A model generated the notes under the pieces. The model worked only from the letters and a program-made list of their open reading frames with translations. It was not told where the DNA came from and made no database searches. The translations under genes and the position numbers were made by a program. This document shows, piece after piece, positions 18,661-26,429 of a stretch of 64,000 bases of DNA (position 1 is its first letter; every line of letters begins with the position of its first letter). The stretch covers positions 496,001-560,000 of the forward strand of contig NZ_JACHFE010000001.1 of assembly GCF_014201735.1 (NCBI RefSeq). Reading direction: 5' to 3'. Origin of the DNA: Marinobacter oulmenensis (GTDB taxonomy: Bacteria; Pseudomonadota; Gammaproteobacteria; Pseudomonadales; Oleiphilaceae).

Positions 18661-19038
18661 ATGACTGCCTACGCGATTCTGAAACACCTGCACATGACCA
18701 CCGCCTACCTGACGGTGACCCTGTTTGCCCTGCGCCTGCTGCTGGATGCGGTGGGGCGGCCGGGCTGGCGCCAGACGCCGCTGCGCTGGATTCCCCATGC
18801 CAATGACACGATCCTGCTGGTGGCGGCCATCGCCCTGCTGTTCGTCACCGGGTACATTTCCGATATGCCCGGCTGGGTCATCGCCAAGATTGTTCTGTTG
18901 ATCGGCTATATCGCCGCCGGCGTGTTCGCCATGAAGCCCGCTTTTGGCAAGCCGGTACGTGTGACGGCTTCCATTGCCGCGCTGGTTTGTGTCAGCGCCA
19001 TTTTCCATCTGGCCATGGCCAAGCCTGCCTTTGGCTGA
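18661..19038 (+). CDS. SirB family membrane protein
   Basis: 125 aa with four predicted membrane helices. The start AYAILKHLHMTTAYLTVTLF with conserved His residues and HANDTILLVAAIALL are characteristic of the SirB/YchQ family, whose function is unknown. Start placed at 18661; the longer ORF begins inside the nnrS promoter. Divergent from nnrS. Confidence 0.8.
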   Translation: MTAYAILKHLHMTTAYLTVTLFALRLLLDAVGRPGWRQTPLRWIPHANDTILLVAAIALLFVTGYISDMPGWVIAKIVLLIGYIAAGVFAMKPAFGKPVRVTASIAALVCVSAIFHLAMAKPAFG

Positions 19039-19039
19039 T

Positions 19040-19864
19040 TCACTCCCGCCGGTTGCCCACCTGCCTGCTTAGCTCCTGAAGCTGTTCCTGAACAGCCCGG
19101 AGCTGGCGGGCGATCTCATCGCGCTCGTCATGGGCCTGCTGGGCGGCCCGGGCGTTCTGCTCTTCGCCCATCACCTCCAGAATCGCCCCGATCATCATGT
19201 TCAGGAACACAAACGCCGCCAGGAAGATGAAGGTGACGTAGTAGATCCAGCTCATGGGATGAACGTCCATGGTGGCGTACATGACATCCGTCCAGTCCTC
19301 AAAGGTGGCAATCCGGAACAGGGTGAGCATGGAGACGGCCACATCGCCCCACAGTTTTTCGTCCACCCGCGCAAAGAACATGGACCCCATGGCCGCGTAG
19401 ATGTAAAAAATAATGAACATCAGCAGGGCGATGTAACCCATGCGGGGAATCGCCTTGAGCAGCGAGTTGATCAGAAAACGCAGCTCCGGCACCACGGACA
19501 CCAGACGCAGCACCCGGAATACCCGCAGCAGACGGCCGAGCAGTACCGCTTCGGAATTGTCCAGGGGGATCAGGCTGCCAATCACCACGATGGTGTCGAA
19601 CAGGTTCCAGCCGTCCCGGAAAAACCGGCGTTTGTTGGGGCAGACGGCGAAACGAAACAGAATCTCCACCAGGAAGAACACGGTGATGGCCGTGTCCAGC
19701 ACACCTAGGACCTGCTCGGCCAGTGGCGGCAGATTGTAGGTCTTGGCGCCGATGGTCAGGGCCGACAGGAGTATGATGGCAATGACGGCACCCTGGAATA
19801 GCTTGCTGGATTCAACACGCTTGAGCTTTTCGAGACTGCTGGCGGGGTTCATGCCCATGGACAT
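19040..19864 (-). CDS. Voltage-gated ion channel, bacterial NaV/CaV type
   Basis: About 274 aa, single-domain six-helix channel that would tetramerise. The voltage-sensor S4 is LGRLLRVFRVLRLVSVVPEL with Arg every third position. The pore loop reads TLFRIATFEDWTDVMYATM; the filter TFEDWTD (about residues 187-193) aligns with TLESWSM of NavAb but adds two acidic residues. The C-terminus from about residue 225 is a charged coiled coil, as in other bacterial channels. I start at 19864 (MSMGMNPASS), with GGAG 8 nt upstream; an upstream in-frame ORF runs into the divergent ankyrin gene. Confidence 0.85.
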   Translation of the reverse strand: MSMGMNPASSLEKLKRVESSKLFQGAVIAIILLSALTIGAKTYNLPPLAEQVLGVLDTAITVFFLVEILFRFAVCPNKRRFFRDGWNLFDTIVVIGSLIPLDNSEAVLLGRLLRVFRVLRLVSVVPELRFLINSLLKAIPRMGYIALLMFIIFYIYAAMGSMFFARVDEKLWGDVAVSMLTLFRIATFEDWTDVMYATMDVHPMSWIYYVTFIFLAAFVFLNMMIGAILEVMGEEQNARAAQQAHDERDEIARQLRAVQEQLQELSRQVGNRRE

Positions 19865-19931
19865 TGGCTGGCTCCGGATCAATACGGGGAGAGGCATTTT
19901 ACTGGGGCGACGCCCCTGAAGGTAGTGAAGG

Positions 19932-20552
19932 ATGAGCATACTGGAAAAATGGTCGGGTTTGCTTGGGGGGCTGGTTGCCGTTGTCTTGCTGGTGGTGATC
20001 TGGCAACTGCTTGGTGAGGAGGAGAACCTGGAGGCCAGGGACAGCCGGGGCCGGACACCGCTGATTGTGGCGGCCGAGGAAGGCAATGCGGACCGGGTAC
20101 GTGATCTGCTGGGCCGTGGCGCAAGGATTGATGCCGGCGACGACTGCAACTGGACCGCGATGATGCGGGCCGCCGCTCGGGGCCATACCGATATCCTGAG
20201 CTATCTGCTGGATCAGGGGGCGGCCATTGACCACACCGAAAAAACCGGCTACACCGCCTTGATGGGCGCCGTCATCAACAACCGGCCGGAGGCCGTGGCC
20301 ATTCTGCTGGAGCGGGGAGCGGACACCGACCTTCAGGAAGCCGAGAAAGGCCAGACCGCCCTGATGATGGCAGTGCGCAACCGTGACCCAGAGCTGGTTC
20401 GTCAGTTACTGGCCGCCGGTGCCGATACCGGCATACGCAACGACCGTGGGGAAACCGTGAAGGAGCTCGCGCCGCCGGCCAATGGCCAGGCCGGGGATGT
20501 GGCTATCCGGCAGTTGCTGGAGTGCGAGCCCGGCGCTGACGGTCGGCAATGA
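19932..20552 (+). CDS. Membrane-anchored ankyrin-repeat protein
   Basis: 206 aa. An N-terminal membrane anchor (LLGGLVAVVLLVVIWQLL) is followed by about four ankyrin repeats: RGRTPLIVAAEEGNADRVRD, NWTAMMRAAARGHTDILSYL, GYTALMGAVINNRPEAVAIL and GQTALMMAVRNRDPELVRQL. Such repeats mediate protein binding; no partner can be named. Divergent from the ion-channel gene with a 67-bp gap, so shared regulation is possible. Its 3' end overlaps the convergent nnrS-like gene by 50 bp. Confidence 0.85.
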   Translation: MSILEKWSGLLGGLVAVVLLVVIWQLLGEEENLEARDSRGRTPLIVAAEEGNADRVRDLLGRGARIDAGDDCNWTAMMRAAARGHTDILSYLLDQGAAIDHTEKTGYTALMGAVINNRPEAVAILLERGADTDLQEAEKGQTALMMAVRNRDPELVRQLLAAGADTGIRNDRGETVKELAPPANGQAGDVAIRQLLECEPGADGRQ

Positions 20553-21648
20553 ACAGGGTGATTACTTGCCAGGTGACACCCAGGTAGCACAGGCTCCAAC
20601 CGATGGCGGCCAGCCATAGCAGCCCCGGGCTTGAAAATGGCGCCGGGCCGGCAAGATAGCGTGCGGTGGCCGCGACCAGCATGGCCAGTGCCACGGCTGT
20701 TACCTGCCAGCCTGGCGGCGCCCTGCGTTCTGCCCTCTGCCAGGCCTGCCTGAGAATGACACTGCAGGACAGTGTGCCCAGAGCACCCACTGTAATCAGG
20801 TGCAAAGCCGGCAACACCCCGGCGCCGGCCAACAGATGAGTGCCCGTTGCCGCGGCCCCAGCTGCCAGCCAGAGATAGCCGACGGCCAGCACCAGCAGGT
20901 CCGGGCGTTGCCGGCAGTGCCAAAGCTTCCAGCGCATCACCCGGAGGGCCAGCAAGACCGCCGCTGTGATCAGGGTGAGTCCAGCAACGGGAGCCAGAAA
21001 CGGCGCCATCATCATGATCATCGCGATCGACAGCAGGACAAGCAGGCTTCCCTCAATCCGTGGCTGCACCCTGGCTTTCAGGGAAATGCCCTGTTTCTCC
21101 AGGGTTCCGGCAACCGCCGGTGCTATCATCCGTCCGCCAATGAAGGCCATCAGCAGCAACAGGCCGATGATGGCACTGAACATCAGTGTACGTGGCGCGG
21201 GCAAAGGTATGCCCGCCCGGCTCAGGCCGAACGCCACGGCAAACAGGCAGAGGGCAAGGATCAGGGGGCCGGCAACCCGGTTGCGCCATTTCTTGGCTGC
21301 CTGGAATCTGGGAACAACATGACGGGCCAGCAACAGGGCGAAAAGGGGGCTGAGCACAGTGGCGGCCAGAGAGTCGGGCGCCAGCAGCCAGCACAGCCTG
21401 GCGGCAAGCCAGAGACTGAACAGCGGCAACAGAACGCGGCGGGGCTGCGGCCCCAGTGTGTAGCCAGCGACGAGAGCCAGGGCAAAGCCAAAGATCAGTT
21501 CATGGCCATGACCATTGGCCATGAGCCCGGGTGGCCAGCCATGACCGGACAGCACAGCAAGCAGAGACAGTGGCACCACCAGCGCAGCCCAGAGGGTGGC
21601 GGCGGGAAAGAATAGCCAGAAGGCATGCAGTTTTTTGGGGGCGGGCAC
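20503..21648 (-). CDS. NnrS family membrane protein (copy 2)
   Basis: 381 aa, about 12 membrane helices. Conserved features shared with copy 1: the His-containing NGHGHELIFGFALALVAGY (compare WHQHEMLFGFL) and MAFIGGRMIAPAVAGTLEKQ (compare SIIGGRITPAFTSGWLKRQ in copy 1). Overall similarity between the two copies is low, so this is a divergent paralogue rather than a recent duplicate. The apparent start is GTG at 21648, 3 bp after the hemolysin-III stop, so translation is probably coupled to that gene. Confidence 0.8.
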   Translation of the reverse strand: MPAPKKLHAFWLFFPAATLWAALVVPLSLLAVLSGHGWPPGLMANGHGHELIFGFALALVAGYTLGPQPRRVLLPLFSLWLAARLCWLLAPDSLAATVLSPLFALLLARHVVPRFQAAKKWRNRVAGPLILALCLFAVAFGLSRAGIPLPAPRTLMFSAIIGLLLLMAFIGGRMIAPAVAGTLEKQGISLKARVQPRIEGSLLVLLSIAMIMMMAPFLAPVAGLTLITAAVLLALRVMRWKLWHCRQRPDLLVLAVGYLWLAAGAAATGTHLLAGAGVLPALHLITVGALGTLSCSVILRQAWQRAERRAPPGWQVTAVALAMLVAATARYLAGPAPFSSPGLLWLAAIGWSLCYLGVTWQVITLFIADRQRRARTPATAG

Positions 21649-21651
21649 GTA

Positions 21652-22329
21652 TCAGACCGCGTGGGGCAGTACGCCATAGTAGATGGCACTGAAATGACAG
21701 GCGCTGCCGCCAATCACAAACAGGTGCCAGACTGCGTGCATGTAGGGAATACGGTCTGCGAGATAGAAGGCGACCCCGGCTGTGTAGACGATGCCGCCGG
21801 CAATGGTCAGGTTCAGGGCGGTCTCGCTTAGGTTGGCCACCAGATCCGATGACGCGAAGGTGATCAGCCAGCCCATGGCAATGTAAATGCCCACCCTGGC
21901 CAGCTTGAAGCGATGTTTGAAGATAACCTTCAGCACTACCCCGGTGAGGGCCAGTGACCAGATCACGGCGAACAGCGTCCAGCCTGTGGTGCCGCGCATG
22001 TTCACCAGCAGGAAGGGCGTGTAGGTGCCGGCAATCAGCAGGAAAATGGCACAGTGATCCAGCGTCTTGAACAGGGCCTTGAGTTTTGGATGCCGGGCTC
22101 CGTGGTAGAGCGCCGACGCCAGATATAGCAGGATCAGAGACGCGCCAAAGACACTGAAGCTGACAATCTTCCAGGCATCCCCGGACTGGCTGGCAGCGGC
22201 TATCAGTGCGATGGTGCCGATCACGCTTAGCAGGGCGCCAATGCCGTGGGTCGCGCTGTTGATCCACTCCTCGATACGGTAGTGGATGGAATCTGCTGTG
22301 GACTTCAGTTGATTCATGGTCTGGGTCAT
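21652..22329 (-). CDS. Hemolysin III / PAQR family membrane protein (TrhA/YqfA type)
   Basis: 225 aa, seven membrane helices. The PAQR motifs are present: NSATHGIGALLSVIGTIAL, LYLASALYHGARHP (S/H metal site), KTLDHCAIFLLIAGTYTPF and MHAVWHLFVIGGSACHF (two His). In E. coli the homologue yqfA/trhA is linked to membrane-fluidity control and FabR regulation. A palindrome resembling a FabR site lies about 40-57 bp upstream. The next gene is the second nnrS-type gene. Confidence 0.85.
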   Translation of the reverse strand: MTQTMNQLKSTADSIHYRIEEWINSATHGIGALLSVIGTIALIAAASQSGDAWKIVSFSVFGASLILLYLASALYHGARHPKLKALFKTLDHCAIFLLIAGTYTPFLLVNMRGTTGWTLFAVIWSLALTGVVLKVIFKHRFKLARVGIYIAMGWLITFASSDLVANLSETALNLTIAGGIVYTAGVAFYLADRIPYMHAVWHLFVIGGSACHFSAIYYGVLPHAV

Positions 22330-22368
22330 TCAGTAAGACGTCTTGGTGTCTGTGATTATAGCGGGTTC

Positions 22369-22386
22369 AGCGTACAGGTGTACGCA
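22369..22386 (-). promoter_or_regulatory. FabR-like palindrome upstream of the hemolysin-III gene
   Basis: AGCGTACAGGTGTACGCA contains a 7-2-7 perfect palindrome (GCGTACA-GG-TGTACGC, 22370-22385). It matches about 15 of 18 positions of the E. coli FabR site as I recall it (AGCGTACACGTGTTCGCT). Its location 40-57 bp before the ATG fits operator control of a TetR-family repressor. No fabR gene is in the window. Confidence 0.5.
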
Positions 22387-22414
22387 ATTAAATACCATGA
22401 ACATCCGGTGACAC

Positions 22415-22433
22415 CGTTCAGAAAAACTGAACG
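22415..22433. promoter_or_regulatory. Inverted repeat between hemolysin-III and wrbA genes
   Basis: CGTTCAG-AAAAA-CTGAACG, a perfect 7-5-7 inverted repeat with an A5 centre, 87 bp upstream of wrbA. It could be an operator for wrbA; the cognate regulator is not known. No T tract follows, so a terminator is unlikely. Confidence 0.45.
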
Positions 22434-22519
22434 ACCCGCCGGAAATCTTCCGTTTTCCTGTTGCCGCGCCGGGCGCTAGGCTATGTCTATCATCATTAGA
22501 GACGAAGGAGTCCGTTGCG

Positions 22520-23119
22520 ATGGCAAAAGTACTGGTTCTGTATTACTCCATGTATGGTCACATCGAAACCATGGCGAATGTCGTGGCTGAAGGTGCCCGC
22601 AGTGTTGACGGCGCCGATGTGGTGGTCAAGCGGGTCCCGGAAACCATGCCGGATCAGGCCTTTCTGGATGCCGGAGGCAAGGCCGATCAGGGCGCCCCGG
22701 TGGCCGACCCCGGCGAACTGGCCGACTACGATGCGGTGATTTTCGGTACGCCCACCCGTTTCGGCAACATGGCGGGCCAGATGCGGACTTTCCTGGATCA
22801 GACCGGTGGTCTGTGGGCTCAGGGCAAACTGTTCGGCAAGGTCGGCAGCGTGTTTACTTCCACCGGTACCGGCGGTGGCCAGGAGCAGACCATTACCTCT
22901 TTCTGGACCACTCTGGCGCACCACGGCATGGTCCTGGTACCGCTGGGTTACGGCATCCCTGAATTCTTTGACATCTCCGAGGTGAACGGAGGCACGCCTT
23001 ACGGTGCTTCTACCATCGCCGGTGGTGACGGTTCCCGCCAGCCGAGCGAAAAGGAAACCTCGATTGCGCGGTTCCAGGGCAAGCATGTGGCGGAACTGGC
23101 GGTGAAACTGCACGGCTGA
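22520..23119 (+). CDS. wrbA: NAD(P)H:quinone oxidoreductase WrbA
   Basis: 199 aa flavodoxin-fold FMN enzyme, two-electron reduction of quinones. [20 protein letters not shown] is the FMN phosphate loop. [20 protein letters not shown] and [12 protein letters not shown] are the further FMN-contact loops, and [18 protein letters not shown] is the WrbA signature. AAGGAG precedes the ATG. Followed by a terminator at 23155. Confidence 0.95.
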   Translation: MAKVLVLYYSMYGHIETMANVVAEGARSVDGADVVVKRVPETMPDQAFLDAGGKADQGAPVADPGELADYDAVIFGTPTRFGNMAGQMRTFLDQTGGLWAQGKLFGKVGSVFTSTGTGGGQEQTITSFWTTLAHHGMVLVPLGYGIPEFFDISEVNGGTPYGASTIAGGDGSRQPSEKETSIARFQGKHVAELAVKLHG

Positions 23120-23154
23120 TCCCGGCTTACAGGGGTTAACTCAGGTTTTTCCTC

Positions 23155-23185
23155 AGGCGGCAGGTCTGATCCTGTCGCCTTTTTT
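23155..23185 (+). terminator. Terminator after wrbA
   Basis: Stem AGGCGGCAGG / CCTGTCGCCT (one G-T wobble) with a 6-nt loop, then a run of T. It is placed 36 bp after the wrbA stop and reaches the convergent Crp-like gene's stop (23184). Confidence 0.88.
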
Positions 23186-23894
23186 ATGCCTTGCCACCGG
23201 ACCGGCTGGCGGTTTTCAGCCGGGAGAAGGTGGCGGGTACCACTCCCAGCCAGGCAGCCAACTGGTTGTCCGGCACCCGCTTCATCAACTCCGGGTATTC
23301 TTCCTGCAACAACTGGAAGCGCTGGCTCGCCGGCATGGTCTGTTTGCGGAATTCCCGCATGCTGGTGAGTTCCGCCAGTTCCTCGGTCAGGGCCAGGGCA
23401 AAACGATGCCAGCGGCCTTCGCCATGACTCTGGATCGCCGACCGGAAAGCCGAGAAATCCGCCACCCAAAGCGTGCAGGGCAGCACGCTGGTCAGACACA
23501 GGGTGTTACGGATAGTGCGGGTTCTGCCGAACACCGGCCAGATCAGGTCGCCTTCGGTGAAGAAATGGTGAATCGCCACCTTGCCGGTGGTCGATTCCCG
23601 GAACAGCCGCAGGATGCCGTACTGGACCAGATAGACATTGGCCCAGGGCCGGTCGTGCTTTTCCAGGGGAGTTTCCGCATCGATACGCTGACGGTGAAAC
23701 AGGCGGGCCAGGTCCGCAAGAAATCGGGCTTCCGGGTCGTCCCGGTTTTCATTCAGGCAGATGCCAAAGGCCCGGCTCAGGCCATTCAGCAGGGCGACCT
23801 CCGCAGAGGCCGTCTGTTGCTGAAGGATATCCGGGTCATCGCTGTCCAGAAGGCACGGTGCGGACGACAGTTCTGGCTTGAATGCGCTGTTCAT
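23184..23894 (-). CDS. Crp/Fnr family transcriptional regulator
   Basis: 236 aa. The N-terminal cyclic-nucleotide-binding-like beta roll (LVQYGILRLFRESTTGKVAI, FTEGDLIWPVF) lacks the phosphate-binding cassette of CRP. The C-terminal HTH is RVPDNQLAAWLGVVPATFSR. At the recognition helix, where FNR/DNR have E-x-x-S-R, this protein has A-T-F-S-R, so it may not read the classical TTGAT half-site. No Fe-S Cys cluster is evident. Its place between nnrS and nir genes suggests NO or nitrogen-oxide responsive control (inference). An NsrR-like site lies upstream. Confidence 0.82.
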   Translation of the reverse strand: MNSAFKPELSSAPCLLDSDDPDILQQQTASAEVALLNGLSRAFGICLNENRDDPEARFLADLARLFHRQRIDAETPLEKHDRPWANVYLVQYGILRLFRESTTGKVAIHHFFTEGDLIWPVFGRTRTIRNTLCLTSVLPCTLWVADFSAFRSAIQSHGEGRWHRFALALTEELAELTSMREFRKQTMPASQRFQLLQEEYPELMKRVPDNQLAAWLGVVPATFSRLKTASRSGGKA

Positions 23895-23940
23895 GGTTTG
23901 GACCCCGCTGCATTGGCGTGGATCAATTATTCTACCATTA

Positions 23941-23963
23941 AAGATTCATTTCAAATGACTTAA
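23941..23963 (-). promoter_or_regulatory. NsrR-like operator upstream of the Crp-like gene
   Basis: AAGATTCATTT - C - AAATGACTTAA, the 11-1-11 layout of NsrR sites. The left half matches the E. coli half-site AAGATGCATTT at 10 of 11; the right half keeps AAATG. It lies 47-69 bp upstream of the gene start, in the gap between the regulator and nirN. Confidence 0.5.
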
Positions 23964-24001
23964 ATTATTAAACCATTTTCATCCAGTCGATAAGAGCCGT
24001 C

Positions 24002-25555
24002 TCAGTGACTGGTGCCCTCCTCGTAGTGAATCTTGTTCCAGACATTGTATTTACCGGACGGTTTGTCCATCGGCAGGCGCTTGAGCTCTTCCAGAGTGTC
24101 TGCGTCATAAACAATCACTGCACCGTCCCGGTCCCAGATACTGAGCAGGAGTTTCTCCCCGTGGCGGTCAAATTCCACATGGGCGGCCACCTTGCCCGGC
24201 TCCGGCTGCAGGGTTTTGACGATTTCCAGGGTCTGCTTGTCGATCACGTGAACCTTATCGGCATCGGGGCCGAAGAACACATCCGCCCAGGCGTAACGGG
24301 AATTCTCGTGGCTGCGCATGAAAAATCCCGGTCCGTCAGTTTCCAGGGTTTTGATGACCTCCCAGTTTTCCATGTCGATGATGGAAATGGCGTTGGTCCG
24401 GAAATGCGGTGTGGCCATGACCCGGCGCCCCTGGTACTCCCAGGTAATGCCCGAGCCCAGGTGGGGCATGCCGGGCAGCGGCAGTTGGGCAATGGTGTCG
24501 CCACTGTCCAGATCAATCACCACGCCCTGTTTGCCGTCACGGGCGGCCCCCATCAGGTGCTTGTAGTCCGGGTCGAAGAAAAAGTCATCGAGCACGGTGT
24601 CCGTGGCGATGCGACGGATATCGGCCTGATCGTTTTGGACCCTGATTTCCCAGGCTTCGGGAATGTCCTTCAGGGCGGCAATGAAGCTGTTTCGTGGCGG
24701 CGCCGCATAAACTGCGCTGACCCGGGAGCTGTCACCGGCGTCATTCCGCACGGGGATCAGTTCGAGCATCTCCAGAGTGCTGGCATCAAACAGTACCAGG
24801 GTGTGAGGCAGATAGTTTGCCGCCATCACATACCGGCCGTCTGCGGATACCGCGATGTTGCGCATATTGATGCCGGCGCGTACTTCGGCCGCGACCTTCA
24901 GGTTGTAGATGTCGTACTTGGTGATCCAGCCATCCCGGGAGCCAAAGTAGACATATCGTCCTTCCGGGCCGTATTTGGGGCCGCCGTGCAGGGCATACCG
25001 GCTGGCAAAGCGATGGATGGGCTCCATTTTATCGCCGTCCAGCAGGGTGACATGGTGGTCACCGATTTCCACCACCAGGAACAGGTTCATCAGGTCGTCC
25101 ACCTGGAAAACCGGTTTATCCGGCAGCGAACCGGGAGGGTGGTTCACGATCCGGCTGTCCCGGATTTCGGCTTCGCCCCAATGCAGTTCGTGATCGGGTG
25201 GTTGGTAGATGTAGTCGGTCAGATCAGTAATCTGCTGCTCGGTCAGGCGGTTGCCGAAACCGTTCATCTGGGTGGCCGGCCGGCCCTCACGAATCACCTC
25301 CAGAGCCTCTGTCTGGCGCAGTCGGGACAGGTTCTCGGGTAGCAGTGCCGGCCCCATGCCACCGAGCCGGTCCGGGCCATGGCAGGCGGCACACTGCTGG
25401 CGGTACAGCTGGTCAATATCACTGCTGGCGCTGTCCTGCGCCAGGGCGGGGGTGCTGATCAGGGCGCCTGCCAGCAGCAGGGTCCGGGCCAGGGTTTGGC
25501 AGCAATGGGGAATGGTCACCAGCAACAGCTCCTGGTTTTTTGAGTGTGAGGGCAT
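24002..25555 (-). CDS. nirN: NirN, dihydro-haem d1 dehydrogenase (cytochrome c + d1 propeller)
   Basis: 517 aa. A signal peptide (ARTLLLAGALISTPALAQ) is followed by a cytochrome c domain with CAACHG near residue 55 and then an eight-bladed d1-type propeller (YALHGGPKYGPEGRYVYFGS, MRNIAVSADGRYVMAANY). NirN is a NirS paralogue that introduces the last double bond of haem d1 in the periplasm. Its lower similarity to NirS and its place at the end of the haem-d1 operon identify it. The ATG shares one base with the nirE stop, so the two are translationally coupled. Confidence 0.9.
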   Translation of the reverse strand: MPSHSKNQELLLVTIPHCCQTLARTLLLAGALISTPALAQDSASSDIDQLYRQQCAACHGPDRLGGMGPALLPENLSRLRQTEALEVIREGRPATQMNGFGNRLTEQQITDLTDYIYQPPDHELHWGEAEIRDSRIVNHPPGSLPDKPVFQVDDLMNLFLVVEIGDHHVTLLDGDKMEPIHRFASRYALHGGPKYGPEGRYVYFGSRDGWITKYDIYNLKVAAEVRAGINMRNIAVSADGRYVMAANYLPHTLVLFDASTLEMLELIPVRNDAGDSSRVSAVYAAPPRNSFIAALKDIPEAWEIRVQNDQADIRRIATDTVLDDFFFDPDYKHLMGAARDGKQGVVIDLDSGDTIAQLPLPGMPHLGSGITWEYQGRRVMATPHFRTNAISIIDMENWEVIKTLETDGPGFFMRSHENSRYAWADVFFGPDADKVHVIDKQTLEIVKTLQPEPGKVAAHVEFDRHGEKLLLSIWDRDGAVIVYDADTLEELKRLPMDKPSGKYNVWNKIHYEEGTSH

Positions 25556-26418
25556 CAGGCCGGGCGTTGCCCGGCATGGACGGCAGAGGGCCCGGCCAGG
25601 GCGCTGTTCCAGCCTGCCTGGGCCGGTCTTGCGAGCTTGTTGGCCAGTTGCACCACGTCACCGACGATGATCAGTGTCGGTGGCTGGAAGTCTTCCCGGG
25701 CAATGGTTTCCTCCAGGTCGTCCAGCGTGGTCACGGTCATGTGTTGTAAGGGCGTGGTTCCCCGTTCGACCAGAGCTACCGGGCATTTTTCCGAAAGACC
25801 ATGGGCCGTCAGTTCACGGACAATGGTCGGGGCATTGTGCAGGCCCATGTAGAACACCCGCGTCTGCCCCGGTGCCGCCAGGGTCTGCCAGTTCAGTTCC
25901 AGGCCCTGATCGGCCTTGCGGTGCCCGGTCACAAAGGTGACGCTCTGGGAATAGTCCCGGTGGGTCAGGGGAATGCCACAGTAGGAGGCACAGCCTGCGG
26001 CGGAGGTGATGCCCGGCACCACCTGGAAGTCGATGTCGTTATCCACCAGAAATTCCGCTTCTTCGCCTCCGCGGCCGAAGATGTACGGGTCGCCGCCTTT
26101 GAGTCGCACCACCCGGCGTTGCTGGGTCGCCAACTTGACCAGCAGTTCGTTGGTTTCCTCCTGGGGGACGTAATGACAGCCGCTGGCCTTGCCCACGTGA
26201 ATTCGTTCAGCGTCGGCGCTGGCCAGCTCCATGATCTGGGGGGATACCAGGCGGTCGTACACCACGGCGTCGGCCTGCTGGATCAGCATCAGGGCGCGCA
26301 GGGTGAGCAGGCCGGGGTCGCCGGGGCCTGCGCCGACAATGGCAACTTCTCCGGCCCGCAGGGGTTGTTCCGCCAGTTGGAATTCCACCAGGCATTTTTT
26401 TCGTGCGCTTGTCGTCAT
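25555..26418 (-). CDS. nirE: Uroporphyrinogen-III C-methyltransferase NirE
   Basis: 287 aa. SAM-dependent C2/C7 methylation of uroporphyrinogen III to precorrin-2, the first dedicated step to haem d1. Motifs of the SUMT family: [36 protein letters not shown] and [20 protein letters not shown]. It has no CysG-type dehydrogenase/ferrochelatase domain. Context (nirJ upstream, nirN downstream) gives nirE rather than cobA. Confidence 0.93.
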   Translation of the reverse strand: MTTSARKKCLVEFQLAEQPLRAGEVAIVGAGPGDPGLLTLRALMLIQQADAVVYDRLVSPQIMELASADAERIHVGKASGCHYVPQEETNELLVKLATQQRRVVRLKGGDPYIFGRGGEEAEFLVDNDIDFQVVPGITSAAGCASYCGIPLTHRDYSQSVTFVTGHRKADQGLELNWQTLAAPGQTRVFYMGLHNAPTIVRELTAHGLSEKCPVALVERGTTPLQHMTVTTLDDLEETIAREDFQPPTLIIVGDVVQLANKLARPAQAGWNSALAGPSAVHAGQRPA

Positions 26419-26429
26419 GGTGTTGTTCC

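Noticed and set aside
23913..23926. FNR-like TTGAT-CCAC-GCCAA just upstream of the Crp-like gene
   Set aside because: Only 8 of 10, and 19-32 bp from the ATG it would overlap the core promoter; too weak to list.
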